50,887 nucleotides of DNA from Faecalimonas sp. (GTDB lineage: Bacteria > Bacillota > Clostridia > Lachnospirales > Lachnospiraceae). Shown one piece after another: positions 30,255 to 38,068 of this stretch. The position numbers and the translations under genes are program-made. The DNA lies in the NCBI GenBank assembly GCA_020024645.1, contig JAHHTN010000005.1, forward strand, positions 1 through 50,887. Reading direction: 5' to 3'. The notes below the pieces were generated by a model, which ran no database searches, was not told where the DNA came from, and saw only the letters and a program-made list of their open reading frames with translations. Position 1 is the first letter of the stretch. Every line of letters begins with the position of its first letter.

Positions 30255-30917
30255 ATGAAAAAACAGATGTCGGAATCAATCAGACTTGGAGTGGTGCTTG
30301 CCATTGCCGGAGGTTTTATGGATGCTTATTCCTATATGTGTAGAGGAAAAGTATTTGCAAATGCACAGACAGGGAATATTTTGTTACTAGGTATTCATCT
30401 GTCAGAACAAAATTGGAGTATTGCTTTAAGGTATACTGTTCCAATAATAGCATTTGCAGTGGGAATTGCTCTTTCTGATTTGATACGACTTAAATTAAAA
30501 GAAAAAAGTCTTTTACATTGGCGGCAGATTTCTATTTTAATTGAGGCGGTTGTGTTAGCAGGAGTATGTTTTCTCCCGCAGAAGTATAATCTTTGGGCGA
30601 ATAGTATGACTTCCTTTGCCTGTGGCATACAGGTTGAAAGTTTTCGCAAAATTCACGGAAACGGAATTGCAACAACAATGTGTATTGGCAACTTACGGAG
30701 TGCAACACAAAATATGTGTGAATATTGGCATACGAAAGAAAAGAAAAAATTGAAAAAAGGGTTTCTCTACTACGGTGTAATTCTATGTTTTGTACTTGGA
30801 GCAATATTAGGAAATGTGTTTGTTGAAGTATTACAGGAAAAGGCAATAATGATATGTTCAGGAATTTTGTTTATTGGATTTATTATGATGTTCGTAGATT
30901 GGGAGAAAAGTAGATAG
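30255..30917 (+). CDS. DUF1275 (YoaK-like) membrane protein
   Basis: 220 residues with six predicted membrane helices. The family pattern is visible: AGGFMDAYSYMCRGKVFANAQTGNI split as GFMDAYSYM and FANAQTGNILLLG near the N-terminus, FACGIQVESFRKIHG in the middle and TTMCIGNLRSATQNM after it. Function of DUF1275/YoaK proteins is unknown. It starts 18 bases after the purine permease and ends at a terminator, so the two form a small operon. Confidence 0.85.
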   Translation: MKKQMSESIRLGVVLAIAGGFMDAYSYMCRGKVFANAQTGNILLLGIHLSEQNWSIALRYTVPIIAFAVGIALSDLIRLKLKEKSLLHWRQISILIEAVVLAGVCFLPQKYNLWANSMTSFACGIQVESFRKIHGNGIATTMCIGNLRSATQNMCEYWHTKEKKKLKKGFLYYGVILCFVLGAILGNVFVEVLQEKAIMICSGILFIGFIMMFVDWEKSR

Positions 30918-30951
30918 AAAAACTGTCGGAGTGTTGTCCGACAGTTTTTTT
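30918..30951. terminator. Bidirectional terminator between DUF1275 and a convergent hypothetical gene
   Basis: A 12-bp perfect stem AAAAACTGTCGG / CCGACAGTTTTT with an 8-base loop and T-run; the minus-strand gene stops at 30954. Confidence 0.93.
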
Positions 30952-30953
30952 GA

Positions 30954-31514
30954 CTATTTCCATTTGTTTTTCGTAAGCCATTCGTTGACTTGTTCTAAGT
31001 TATTAGGAAAGACTGAAAATGGTTTTGCAAAATCTTTGGTTGATTTTTCGGAAAATGCGAAAAGTACAGTTTCAGAATTTCCTATAGTATCAATAGAGTG
31101 CAATTCTTTTGCGGGAATACCCAGCAAAAAGTTTTTAAGATTTCCAGTAAATGCGACAAGAGTAGACGGAGAAGAAGTAGTATCTTCGATAGAAATATAT
31201 TTTCTCTTAAGATTATGGCTATAAAAGTCAGTAGTATATATCTCTTTTTGTGCATATGAAATAGTTATTTTACCTTGTATAAATGTTTCTTTATTGTGAA
31301 AAGGATATGTTCCTATTTCAAAATCAATAGTTGCTGTTACAGGTAAATGTTCTTGATTTTTATCTGTTAGCAAAAAGCCGTATAGGGTATGTGATTTCTT
31401 TTCGATCTTTGGAGTTTTAAAGGAATGATAGACAAATTGTGCAACACATAAAACTATAATAATTAAAAGGATAGAAAAGAAAATGATAATAAATTTTTTA
31501 AAGGATTGTTTCAT
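30954..31514 (-). CDS. Membrane-anchored protein of unknown function
   Basis: 186 residues. A basic start and one long hydrophobic helix (~8-30, rich in Ile/Leu/Phe) are followed by a ~150-residue outer domain with alternating beta-like segments (TLYGFLLTD, VTATIDFEIGTYPF, QGKITISYAQKEIYTTDF) and no cysteine or lipobox. I do not recognise the family. The pattern suits an extracytoplasmic beta-sandwich tethered to the membrane. AAGGGGGA lies upstream of ATG. It is downstream of the metalloregulator gene on the same strand, but that gene has its own terminator. Confidence 0.6.
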   Translation of the reverse strand: MKQSFKKFIIIFFSILLIIIVLCVAQFVYHSFKTPKIEKKSHTLYGFLLTDKNQEHLPVTATIDFEIGTYPFHNKETFIQGKITISYAQKEIYTTDFYSHNLKRKYISIEDTTSSPSTLVAFTGNLKNFLLGIPAKELHSIDTIGNSETVLFAFSEKSTKDFAKPFSVFPNNLEQVNEWLTKNKWK

Positions 31515-31539
31515 ATGTATCCCCCTTTTCTTATTGGTA

Positions 31540-31644
31540 TTAGTCTAAATTAATGATTAAATCTCCTATTTTATCAAGAGTTATTCCAACTGCTTTAACG
31601 ATAATATATTCTGAAAATTTTGTGGCTGTCGATCCTTTTTTCAT
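31540..31644 (-). CDS. Possible 34-residue peptide
   Basis: An open frame of 34 codons between the metalloregulator terminator and the membrane protein gene reads MKKGSTATKFSEYIIVKAVG then ITLDKIGDLIINLD. It has an amphipathic, helix-forming pattern and no strong ribosome site (only a weak agtgga about nine bases upstream). It may be a small peptide, a remnant of a larger gene, or chance. Confidence 0.22.
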   Translation of the reverse strand: MKKGSTATKFSEYIIVKAVGITLDKIGDLIINLD

Positions 31645-31667
31645 ATTTAAATATCCACTAGTAATAG

Positions 31668-31693
31668 AAAAAGGAACGTTAAGTTCCTTTTTT
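31668..31693 (-). terminator. Terminator of the metalloregulator gene
   Basis: AAAAAGGAAC / GTTCCTTTTT with a 5-base loop; it overlaps the stop codon of the regulator (31692-31694) and runs into U-residues on the minus strand. Confidence 0.8.
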
Positions 31694-32057
31694 AATGCAC
31701 GTGTTTTTTAATTGCCTCAAAACTTTCTTTGCTGATAACGTGTTCAATCTTACAAGCATCTTCAGATGCGATTTCTTCTGACACTCCTAGTCTGACAAGC
31801 CAATCTGTAAGAAATCTGTGTCGTTCGTAAATCATTTCAGCTATTTCCCTTCCAGCATCTGTAAGATAGATGAAACCTGCATCAGTAACAGTGATGTGAT
31901 TTTTTTTACGAAGATTTTTCATTGCTACACTTACGCTAGATTTTTTATATCCTAGTTCATTTGCTATATCTACAGAACGGACAACAGGAAGGGTTTTACT
32001 TAACACTAATATCGTTTCTAGATAGTTTTCAGCAGATTCATTAATTGCTGTTTTCAT
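31692..32057 (-). CDS. DtxR/MntR-family metal-dependent transcriptional regulator (iron-type ligands)
   Basis: 121 residues. A winged helix-turn-helix (~8-65, with SVDIANELGYKKSSVSVAMK as the recognition part) is followed by the dimer and metal-binding domain; there is no C-terminal SH3-like domain, so it is MntR-sized or shorter. The ligand set around His80, Cys102, Glu105 and His106 (DACKIEHVIS) follows DtxR/IdeR, where Cys102 replaces the Glu99 of manganese-sensing MntR, but the position equivalent to DtxR Met10 or MntR Asp8 is Asn11. That points to Fe2+ sensing with a modified site; this is inference. AAAGGAGA lies upstream. It probably controls iron-uptake or storage genes, possibly some in this window. 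Confidence 0.88.
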   Translation of the reverse strand: MKTAINESAENYLETILVLSKTLPVVRSVDIANELGYKKSSVSVAMKNLRKKNHITVTDAGFIYLTDAGREIAEMIYERHRFLTDWLVRLGVSEEIASEDACKIEHVISKESFEAIKKHVH

Positions 32058-32107
32058 AAATAAAATTCTCCTTTGCCTATAAAAATATAATTAAATTTAT
32101 TTGTTTC

Positions 32108-32136
32108 AGTATATCATATTAGGGTGGAAAATACAA
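32108..32136 (-). promoter_or_regulatory. Promoter of the metalloregulator gene
   Basis: Minus strand TTGTAT (32136-32131), 17-base spacer, TATACT (32113-32108) with an extended TG. The AT-rich leader has no clear autoregulatory palindrome. Confidence 0.6.
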
Positions 32137-32256
32137 ATCGAATACATTTTGAATAGGAGAGATTGTAAAGTTTATAAATCTTTAATTGCTTTTTTTTCTC
32201 AATATGATATATTTATTCGTTGTTATACGGATAGACGGTTGTAGGAGGATAAGAAT

Positions 32257-33093
32257 ATGATGATTATTACGGACTCGGCTTCGGATATTACATTACAAGA
32301 AGCTCGGGAGATGGATATTGAAATGGTATCTCTGAAAATCAAATTTTCAGATGGAGATTTTATACAAGAGAAAGAAGAAGATTTTTCTAGATTTTTTGAA
32401 AAATTGGAAGAGGAAGAAGAATTACCTGTAACAAGTCAACCATCACCGGAACATTTTTTAAAGTTATATCAAAAAGCTAAAGAAAATCATGAGGATGTAT
32501 TAGTCATTCCCCTTTCTAGTGGATTGAGTGGAACGGTAAATGCAGCAAACTTAGCAAAACAAATAAGTGAGTATGATAAAATATGGATTGTAGATTCTGA
32601 ACAAGCAATTATTACACAACGTTTTCTTGTACAAAGAGCAGTAGATATGCGAGCAGAAGGAAAATCTGTTGAAGAGATTGTTTCTTGTCTTGAAGACTTA
32701 AAAAAACGCGTAGTTGTTTCTGGAATGTTGGATACATTAACATATTTGAAAAAGGGAGGAAGAATTCCTGCACCTTTGGCAGTTTTAGGAAATATGCTTC
32801 AAATTAAGCCAATTATTCAATTGAAAGATAAAGTTTTAGTTTTGCTTGGTAAAGCTAGAGGAAGAAATGGTGGGAAAAAATGTCTTTGGAAAGAGTTTGA
32901 GGCATATGAGATAGACGAGAATGAACCGGTATATTTTGGATATACATCTAATGAGGAATTCGGTAAAGAGTTTATGGAAGAAACTGTAGAAAAGTATGGG
33001 ATTAAACAATATGCAATGTATCCAGTTGGCGGTATTATTGGTACACATGTTGGACCGTCTTGTATTGCAATCAGTTTTGTGAAAAAGAAATAA
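32257..33093 (+). CDS. DegV family fatty-acid-binding protein
   Basis: 278 residues. The start IITDSASDITLQEA, TSQPSPEHFLKLY (~67-80), VIPLSSGLSGTVNAA (~87-101), and TLTYLKKGGRIP (~160-172) are DegV hallmarks. DegV/FakB proteins bind a single fatty acid and in many Gram-positive bacteria present it to the kinase FakA for phosphorylation and phospholipid synthesis. No fakA is in the window, so the role is by family only. Monocistronic, with GGAGGA upstream and its own terminator; divergent from the metalloregulator gene with a 199-base gap. Confidence 0.92.
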   Translation: MMIITDSASDITLQEAREMDIEMVSLKIKFSDGDFIQEKEEDFSRFFEKLEEEEELPVTSQPSPEHFLKLYQKAKENHEDVLVIPLSSGLSGTVNAANLAKQISEYDKIWIVDSEQAIITQRFLVQRAVDMRAEGKSVEEIVSCLEDLKKRVVVSGMLDTLTYLKKGGRIPAPLAVLGNMLQIKPIIQLKDKVLVLLGKARGRNGGKKCLWKEFEAYEIDENEPVYFGYTSNEEFGKEFMEETVEKYGIKQYAMYPVGGIIGTHVGPSCIAISFVKKK

Positions 33094-33104
33094 AGAATAT
33101 AAGG

Positions 33105-33138
33105 AAAGCCAGTATAAATTTGTTTGTGCTGGCTTTTT
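33105..33138 (+). terminator. Rho-independent terminator after degV
   Basis: AAAGCCAG pairs with CTGGCTTT, with further weak pairs inside the loop and a T-run. Confidence 0.85.
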
Positions 33139-33145
33139 CTTTATG

Positions 33146-33174
33146 TTGACAACTTATCTCCTTTTTCATATACT
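33146..33174 (+). promoter_or_regulatory. Promoter of the Fur-boxed ABC transporter operon
   Basis: TTGACA (33146-33151), 17-base spacer, TATACT (33169-33174): near-consensus. Predicted start is about 33181, at the first base of the Fur box. Confidence 0.88.
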
Positions 33175-33180
33175 TTTAAA

Positions 33181-33195
33181 TGAGAATGATTATCA
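33181..33195 (+). promoter_or_regulatory. Fur box
   Basis: TGAGAATGATTATCA matches 14 of 15 positions of the Fur 7-1-7 core TGATAATNATTATCA; the following TTGC is less conserved. It covers the transcription start, a classic repression position. Iron-bound Fur would shut the operon off, so the genes are expected to be expressed under iron starvation. Confidence 0.88.
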
Positions 33196-33224
33196 TTGCT
33201 TAATTGATTAGAAGGAGAAAAGAA

Positions 33225-33428
33225 GTGAGAAATAATAAGAAAATCGATATATTACTTATTGTAATTATGATACTTATGGCAGTAAGTGGATTTTTAATTC
33301 CAGTATTAAAGTCATGGGTATGGATAAGTGTAGTTCACAAAATATCTTCAGTGCTATTTTGTGTTTTCTGCATGATGCATATTTTGCAGTACAAAAGAGG
33401 AAGGAGAGAAAAGGAAAATGTTTCATAA
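33225..33428 (+). CDS. Two-helix membrane protein with H-x13-H pair (DUF4405-like mini-cytochrome candidate)
   Basis: 67 residues from GTG 33225, chosen for AAGGAGA at 33212-33218; an in-frame TTG at 33204 would overlap the Fur box. Two hydrophobic helices (~7-28 and ~33-56). Helix 2 holds His38 and His52 separated by 13 residues, the spacing of b-heme ligands in a transmembrane helix. The pattern SGFLIP ... W ... VHKISS ... MMHILQYK resembles DUF4405 and similar heme-binding membrane domains. Heme binding is inferred. Its end overlaps the ABC gene by 11 bases, so translation is coupled, and it is the first gene behind the Fur box. Confidence 0.72.
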   Translation: MRNNKKIDILLIVIMILMAVSGFLIPVLKSWVWISVVHKISSVLFCVFCMMHILQYKRGRREKENVS

Positions 33429-35157
33429 AAGATTACTTTCAGAATTTAAAGATACAAAGAAAAAGGTTGTGCAAATGGTTTTTAGCCAGTGGGTTATGCT
33501 ATTGGCAAATATTATTTTTCTATTTACTATAGCGGGATTTATACAGTCTATGGTTTCAGGTGCAGATTTAAGAGAAAAAGGGATAACATTACTCGTTGTA
33601 TTTGGCAGTGTAATTCTTGTTAGAAGTGTGATGTCACTTTGGAACACAAGATTATCTTTTCAAGCTTCAAAAGAAGTAAAGAAAAAGTTAAGGACGATGG
33701 TATATGAGAAATTGATGCGCATGGGAAATCAATATAAAAGGTATTTTCAAACATCAGAAATTGTTCAGATAAGTACAGAAGGTGTAGAACAATTAGAAAT
33801 TTATTTTGGAAAATATGTTCCACAATTTTTTTATAGTATGCTTGCTCCAATTACATTGTTTGTCGTTGTTGGAACGATGAGCATAAAAGTAGCAATCGTG
33901 CTTCTAGTTTGTGTTCCTTTGATTCCGTTTTCTATTGTAGCAGTTCAAAAATTTGCAAAAAAAATGTTGGCAAAATATTGGGGGACCTATACAGAGATGG
34001 GGGACTCCTTTTTGGAATGTCTACAAGGACTCACCACATTAAAAATTTATGAAGCGGATGGACGCTATGCAAAAAAAATGGATGAAGAAGCAGAAAAGTT
34101 TAGAAAAGTGACAATGCGTGTTCTTATTATGCAATTAAATTCTATTAGTATTATGGATTTGATTGCATACGGGGGAGCAGGTGTTGGAATGATTTTGAGT
34201 GTGCTTGAATATCGTGGAGGAAATGTTTCGTTAGCAGAGTGTTTCTTTATGATTATGGTTTCAGCAGAATTTTTCTTACCACTTAGACTTCTTGGATCCT
34301 TTTTCCATATTGCGATGAATGGAAATGCAGCAGCGGATAAAATTTTTAAATTGGTTGATTTAACAGAAGAAGAAAATGAAGATCAGATAGAAGAAGTTTT
34401 TGGAGATGAAATCACATTTCAGGGAGTGGACTTCTCGTATGATGAAGAAAAACAGATATTATCGTCTATAGAATTGCAGGCGGGCCATGGATTGACAGCA
34501 TTAGTTGGTGAATCGGGCTGTGGAAAAAGTACGATTACTTCTATTATAATGGGTGATTATTTAGCTAATAATGGAGAAGTTATGATAGATGGAATAAATC
34601 TACAAAGAATTTCTCCGAAAGTACTTCGAAAAAAAGTCACAAGAATTCGTCATGATAGTTATCTGTTTGCGGGAACAATTCGTGAAAATCTTTTGATGGG
34701 TAAAGAAGATGCAACAGAAGAAGAAATGAGAAATGCTTTAGAAAAAGTGCATTTATTAGAGTTTGTCGAAAAAAGTGGTGGTTTAGATTATGTGTTACAA
34801 GAGAAAGCATCAAACTTATCTGGTGGACAAAAACAGAGACTCGCTCTTGCAAGAGCAATCTTGCACAATAGTGCTATCTATATTTTTGATGAAGCAACAT
34901 CAAATGTAGATGTGGAAAGTGAAAATCAAATTATGGAAGTGGTAAGAGAGTTAGCAAAAACGAAAACTGTACTCTTAATTTCTCATAGATTAGCAAATGT
35001 AATATCGGCAGATAATATTTATGTATTAAAAGATGGAAAAATTGTGGAAAAAGGAAAATATGAAGAACTTTGTGAAGAAAAAGGGTATTACTATAAAATC
35101 TTTAAACAGCAAAGTGAGTTAGAGCAGTTTGGAAAGGGGGCAGTTTCCTATGAATAA
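33418..35157 (+). CDS. ABC exporter-type half transporter, first of a heterodimer (iron-regulated)
   Basis: 579 residues. An N-terminal six-helix membrane domain (~20-310) is fused to an ATPase: Walker A GESGCGKST (K~370), signature NLSGGQKQRLALARAI, Walker B IYIFDEATSNVD, H-loop SHR. The catalytic residues are intact. The fold is the type IV exporter class that includes CydDC, lipid and drug exporters, and the siderophore importers YbtPQ/IrtAB. The overlap with the next gene and the small two-His membrane protein ahead of it suggest a complex handling heme, an iron chelate or a thiol. The Fur box argues for iron; substrate and direction are unproven. Confidence 0.88.
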   Translation: MFHKRLLSEFKDTKKKVVQMVFSQWVMLLANIIFLFTIAGFIQSMVSGADLREKGITLLVVFGSVILVRSVMSLWNTRLSFQASKEVKKKLRTMVYEKLMRMGNQYKRYFQTSEIVQISTEGVEQLEIYFGKYVPQFFYSMLAPITLFVVVGTMSIKVAIVLLVCVPLIPFSIVAVQKFAKKMLAKYWGTYTEMGDSFLECLQGLTTLKIYEADGRYAKKMDEEAEKFRKVTMRVLIMQLNSISIMDLIAYGGAGVGMILSVLEYRGGNVSLAECFFMIMVSAEFFLPLRLLGSFFHIAMNGNAAADKIFKLVDLTEEENEDQIEEVFGDEITFQGVDFSYDEEKQILSSIELQAGHGLTALVGESGCGKSTITSIIMGDYLANNGEVMIDGINLQRISPKVLRKKVTRIRHDSYLFAGTIRENLLMGKEDATEEEMRNALEKVHLLEFVEKSGGLDYVLQEKASNLSGGQKQRLALARAILHNSAIYIFDEATSNVDVESENQIMEVVRELAKTKTVLLISHRLANVISADNIYVLKDGKIVEKGKYEELCEEKGYYYKIFKQQSELEQFGKGAVSYE

Positions 35158-36784
35158 ATCAAGAAGTGGAAGCCAAGTAATGTTTGGATTAATTGGAATG
35201 ATTCGTCCGTTGATTACCGTAATGCTTGTTGCTATTTTTATGGGATGCATTGGCAATCTTATGGCGATTTTTATCACAGTACTTGGTGGGATGGGAATTG
35301 GTAATGTTTTAGGTGTAGACACAACAATGTCCTTAACAACCATTTTTGTTTTGGCAATTGTTTGCGCTGTGTTGCGCGGAATATTGCGTTATGCAGAACA
35401 AGCAAGTAATCATTATATTGCTTTTAAATTATTGGCAAGTATTCGACATCAAATTTTTTCGGCTCTTCGTAAATTAGCTCCTGCAAAATTAGACGGGAAA
35501 GAAAAAGGAAATTTAATTTCTATTATTACAAGTGATATAGAATTATTAGAAGTGTTTTATGCGCATACAATTTCACCTATTGTCATTGCAGTATTGACTT
35601 CTATTGTTATGGTTATTTTCATCGGTCAATATCATTGGATTTTAGGAGCAATTGCATTATTCTTTTATATTGTAATTGGAGCAATTATTCCAATTATCAA
35701 TAGTAAAGCAGGGCAAAAATATGGTCAGAAATATCGTAAATTATATGGAAATTTAAATACAACAGTTTTAGATAATTTGTATGGGTTAGATGAAATTTTA
35801 CAGTATGGTAAAGAAAAAGAACGTGAAGAAAAAATGGATCGATTTACTGATGAATTAGAATCAGTAAACGAGAAGTTGAAGCAGCAGGAAGGGCGTCAGA
35901 GAGTGGCCACAGACATAGTTATTTTGATGGCAGGTGTTGTTATGCTTCTTGTAAGTACTACGCTTGTTCCGGTAGGAGAAACGATTATCTGTACAATTGC
36001 AATGATGAGTTCTTTCGGACCTACAGGTGCATTATCGGCTTTGTCAAATAATTTAAATCAGACACTTGCAAGTGGAAATCGTGTATTAAATCTCTTAGAA
36101 GAAGAACCTGTTGTAGAAGAAGTAGAAAGTAATATATCTGTTCCTAATGGGGAACTACAACTTTCGAATGTGACATTTGCGTATCCGAATGCAGAAAAAA
36201 ACATTTTAGAGAAATTTTCATTACAAATTAAAGAAAATACAATACATGGAATTTTAGGCGAAAGTGGTTGTGGAAAATCAACAATTTTAAAATTACTTAT
36301 GCGTTTTTATGAAACAAAAGACGGTCAGGTATTGTATGGAAATCAAGATGTAAATGGAATTGATACAAGGAAATTGCGTAAACAGATTTCTTATGTAACA
36401 CAGGAAACATTTTTATTTGAAGATACCATTGAAAATAATATTAAGATAGCAAAAGCAGATGCGACACGAGAAGAAGTTATTGAAGCAGCGAAGAAAGCGT
36501 CTATCCATGAATTTATTCTTTCGCTTCCACTGGGATATGACACAAAACTTGCAGAATTAGGAGATTCTGTTTCTGGAGGGGAAAGACAGCGTATTGGAAT
36601 TGCGAGAGCATTTTTGCATGATGCTCCAATTATTCTTCTAGATGAACCAACAAGTAATATCGATAGTTTAAATGAAGGTATTATTTTAAAGACATTATTG
36701 GAAGAAAAAGAAAATAAAACAATTATACTTGTATCTCATAGAAAGTCTACAATGTCCATTGCAGATAAGGTAAGTAGAATGTAA
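35150..36784 (+). CDS. ABC exporter-type half transporter, second of a heterodimer; short C-terminus
   Basis: 544 residues from ATG 35150 behind GGAAAGGGGG; this start overlaps the stop of the previous gene by eight bases. Six-helix membrane domain (~15-305), then ATPase: Walker A GESGCGKST (K~376), signature VSGGERQRIGIARAF, Walker B IILLDEPTSNID, H-loop SHRKST. The protein ends at ADKVSRM, where relatives continue with a beta strand (ENGKI-like) and a final helix, so roughly 20-40 residues are missing. Whether this is natural or a recent stop is open. Partner of the preceding protein. Confidence 0.86.
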   Translation: MNKSRSGSQVMFGLIGMIRPLITVMLVAIFMGCIGNLMAIFITVLGGMGIGNVLGVDTTMSLTTIFVLAIVCAVLRGILRYAEQASNHYIAFKLLASIRHQIFSALRKLAPAKLDGKEKGNLISIITSDIELLEVFYAHTISPIVIAVLTSIVMVIFIGQYHWILGAIALFFYIVIGAIIPIINSKAGQKYGQKYRKLYGNLNTTVLDNLYGLDEILQYGKEKEREEKMDRFTDELESVNEKLKQQEGRQRVATDIVILMAGVVMLLVSTTLVPVGETIICTIAMMSSFGPTGALSALSNNLNQTLASGNRVLNLLEEEPVVEEVESNISVPNGELQLSNVTFAYPNAEKNILEKFSLQIKENTIHGILGESGCGKSTILKLLMRFYETKDGQVLYGNQDVNGIDTRKLRKQISYVTQETFLFEDTIENNIKIAKADATREEVIEAAKKASIHEFILSLPLGYDTKLAELGDSVSGGERQRIGIARAFLHDAPIILLDEPTSNIDSLNEGIILKTLLEEKENKTIILVSHRKSTMSIADKVSRM

Positions 36785-36814
36785 AATTCTGATTTCGAAA
36801 AAGAAGGTTATTCT

Positions 36815-37294
36815 ATGAAGAAAAAAATTTTTCTATATATACTTTGCTTGGTAAGTATCTGTTTGGTGGGATGTAACCAAGGAAAAACTACAGAAAGTAC
36901 GGACAACCTCAAAAAAGTACTGCAAGAATTGTTTCAACCTATTAGTGATGAAGAGTACCAGAAGTTCAATGATGCTTCTTCAACTCCTAGTTGGATAGAA
37001 GAAAAATTTAAGGAGTTAATGACGAAAGATGCTTACGATACTTTTTTGGAGACAGGAACGTATCAAATGATGCTTCTATCTTATGAAAATGGTTGTAATC
37101 TGAAGATAGAGGAAATGAAAATAGATGAAAAGAAAGATTATCATGAGTTTAATGTAAAACTTCAGGTAAGCTATAAAAATGGAAATAGCGAGAAGTTTGA
37201 AGCAAATGGAACGGCACAATTTGATGATAATGGAAAGGTTCGTTATTTTACGTTGAATAATATGGATAAAATTATTGAAATGTTGAAAAAGTAA
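36815..37294 (+). CDS. Small lipoprotein of the Fur-boxed operon, unknown function
   Basis: 159 residues. Lipoprotein signal with LVGC lipobox (lipidated Cys about 20). The mature part has an early helical, acidic stretch (LKKVLQELFQPISDEEYQKF) and a later beta-rich half (HEFNVKLQVSYKNG, KFEANGTAQFDDNGKVRYF), resembling small NTF2-like or DUF-type lipoproteins, but I do not recognise the family. It lies 30 bases after the ABC pair and before a terminator, so it is probably the last gene of the iron-regulated operon and might be an extracellular accessory of the transporter. Confidence 0.65.
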   Translation: MKKKIFLYILCLVSICLVGCNQGKTTESTDNLKKVLQELFQPISDEEYQKFNDASSTPSWIEEKFKELMTKDAYDTFLETGTYQMMLLSYENGCNLKIEEMKIDEKKDYHEFNVKLQVSYKNGNSEKFEANGTAQFDDNGKVRYFTLNNMDKIIEMLKK

Positions 37295-37309
37295 AAACTA
37301 ACAAAAGAG

Positions 37310-37343
37310 GGCATGAACTTAATTAGAGTTCATGTCTTTTTTT
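37310..37343 (+). terminator. Rho-independent terminator after the lipoprotein gene
   Basis: GGCATGAACT pairs with AGTTCATGTC (one G-T pair) around a 7-base loop, followed by seven T. Confidence 0.88.
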
Positions 37344-37397
37344 GTGATGTAATATATGATTTTTCGGTCATAATAAATAAAAAATGGTTATTTTGTC

Positions 37398-37453
37398 TTG
37401 ACGGGACGGAAGTAATTAGTTAAAATGAATCTTAATTAGATAAAACTAACTAA
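37398..37453 (+). promoter_or_regulatory. Promoter of DUF3793-DUF2325 with repeat operator
   Basis: TTGACG (37398-37403), 17-base spacer, TAAAAT (37421-37426). TAATTAGTTAAAA (37413-37425) and TAATTAGATAAAA (37433-37445) are direct repeats 20 bases apart, about two helical turns, covering the -10 and start. TTAGTTA (37416-37422) and TAACTAA (37447-37453) also form a 7-bp inverted repeat. A regulator dimer pair could bind here. Confidence 0.7.
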
Positions 37454-37465
37454 CAGGAGGAAAAA

Positions 37466-38059
37466 ATGAGCAGGGAAATATTTGAAATTGTAAGGGAAAT
37501 GGATTTGAAAAATATAGAAACACAATTGGCATTGCAGTGTGCCCCACTAATTACAGGGTTGAAAATTTCTAATCTGCTCATTGTCTCTGTGGAAAACGAG
37601 AGACAAGTTAAAGAAATTATAGGAAAGAGTGGTCTTTCGTATTATAAAATGTTACAAACTGAAAAAAAAGTAACATACCTCCTTTTTAGACGTAAACAGT
37701 TGGAAGAATTTCTTTGTCGAAAAGAAATTAGGCAGTTTTTTCAACAAGAGGGATATAGTGTATTTGAGTTTGGAAAGATTTTAAAAACATTTCAAATGCG
37801 ATATGCAACTTATATGAAAGAAGGTGGAGTGTTCCCACATGAAATGGGATTGCTTTTAGGATATCCGTTAGAAGATGTAAAAGGGTTTATGGAGAATGAA
37901 GGGAGATGTTTTCTGTATGCTGGTTATTGGAAAGTATATGAAAATATGACAGAAAAATTAAAATTATTCCATAAATTTGAAGTGGCGAAGGAAACATTAA
38001 TTTTTCTTGTTTACAATGGTGTTCATATGGAAGAAATTATGACAAGTTACGTAGGATAG
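37466..38059 (+). CDS. DUF3793 family protein
   Basis: 197 residues, soluble. The family core is present: ALQCAPLITGLKISNLL near the N-terminus, YLLFRRKQLEEFL in the middle and FPHEMGLLLGYPLEDVKGF (~128-146) followed by GYWKVYEN. DUF3793 proteins occur in Clostridia, often near flavodoxin or iron-related genes, but have no established function. AGGAGG upstream of ATG. Forms an operon with the DUF2325 gene 10 bases downstream. The operator-like promoter suggests tight regulation. Confidence 0.85.
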   Translation: MSREIFEIVREMDLKNIETQLALQCAPLITGLKISNLLIVSVENERQVKEIIGKSGLSYYKMLQTEKKVTYLLFRRKQLEEFLCRKEIRQFFQQEGYSVFEFGKILKTFQMRYATYMKEGGVFPHEMGLLLGYPLEDVKGFMENEGRCFLYAGYWKVYENMTEKLKLFHKFEVAKETLIFLVYNGVHMEEIMTSYVG

Positions 38060-38068
38060 GAGGATAAT

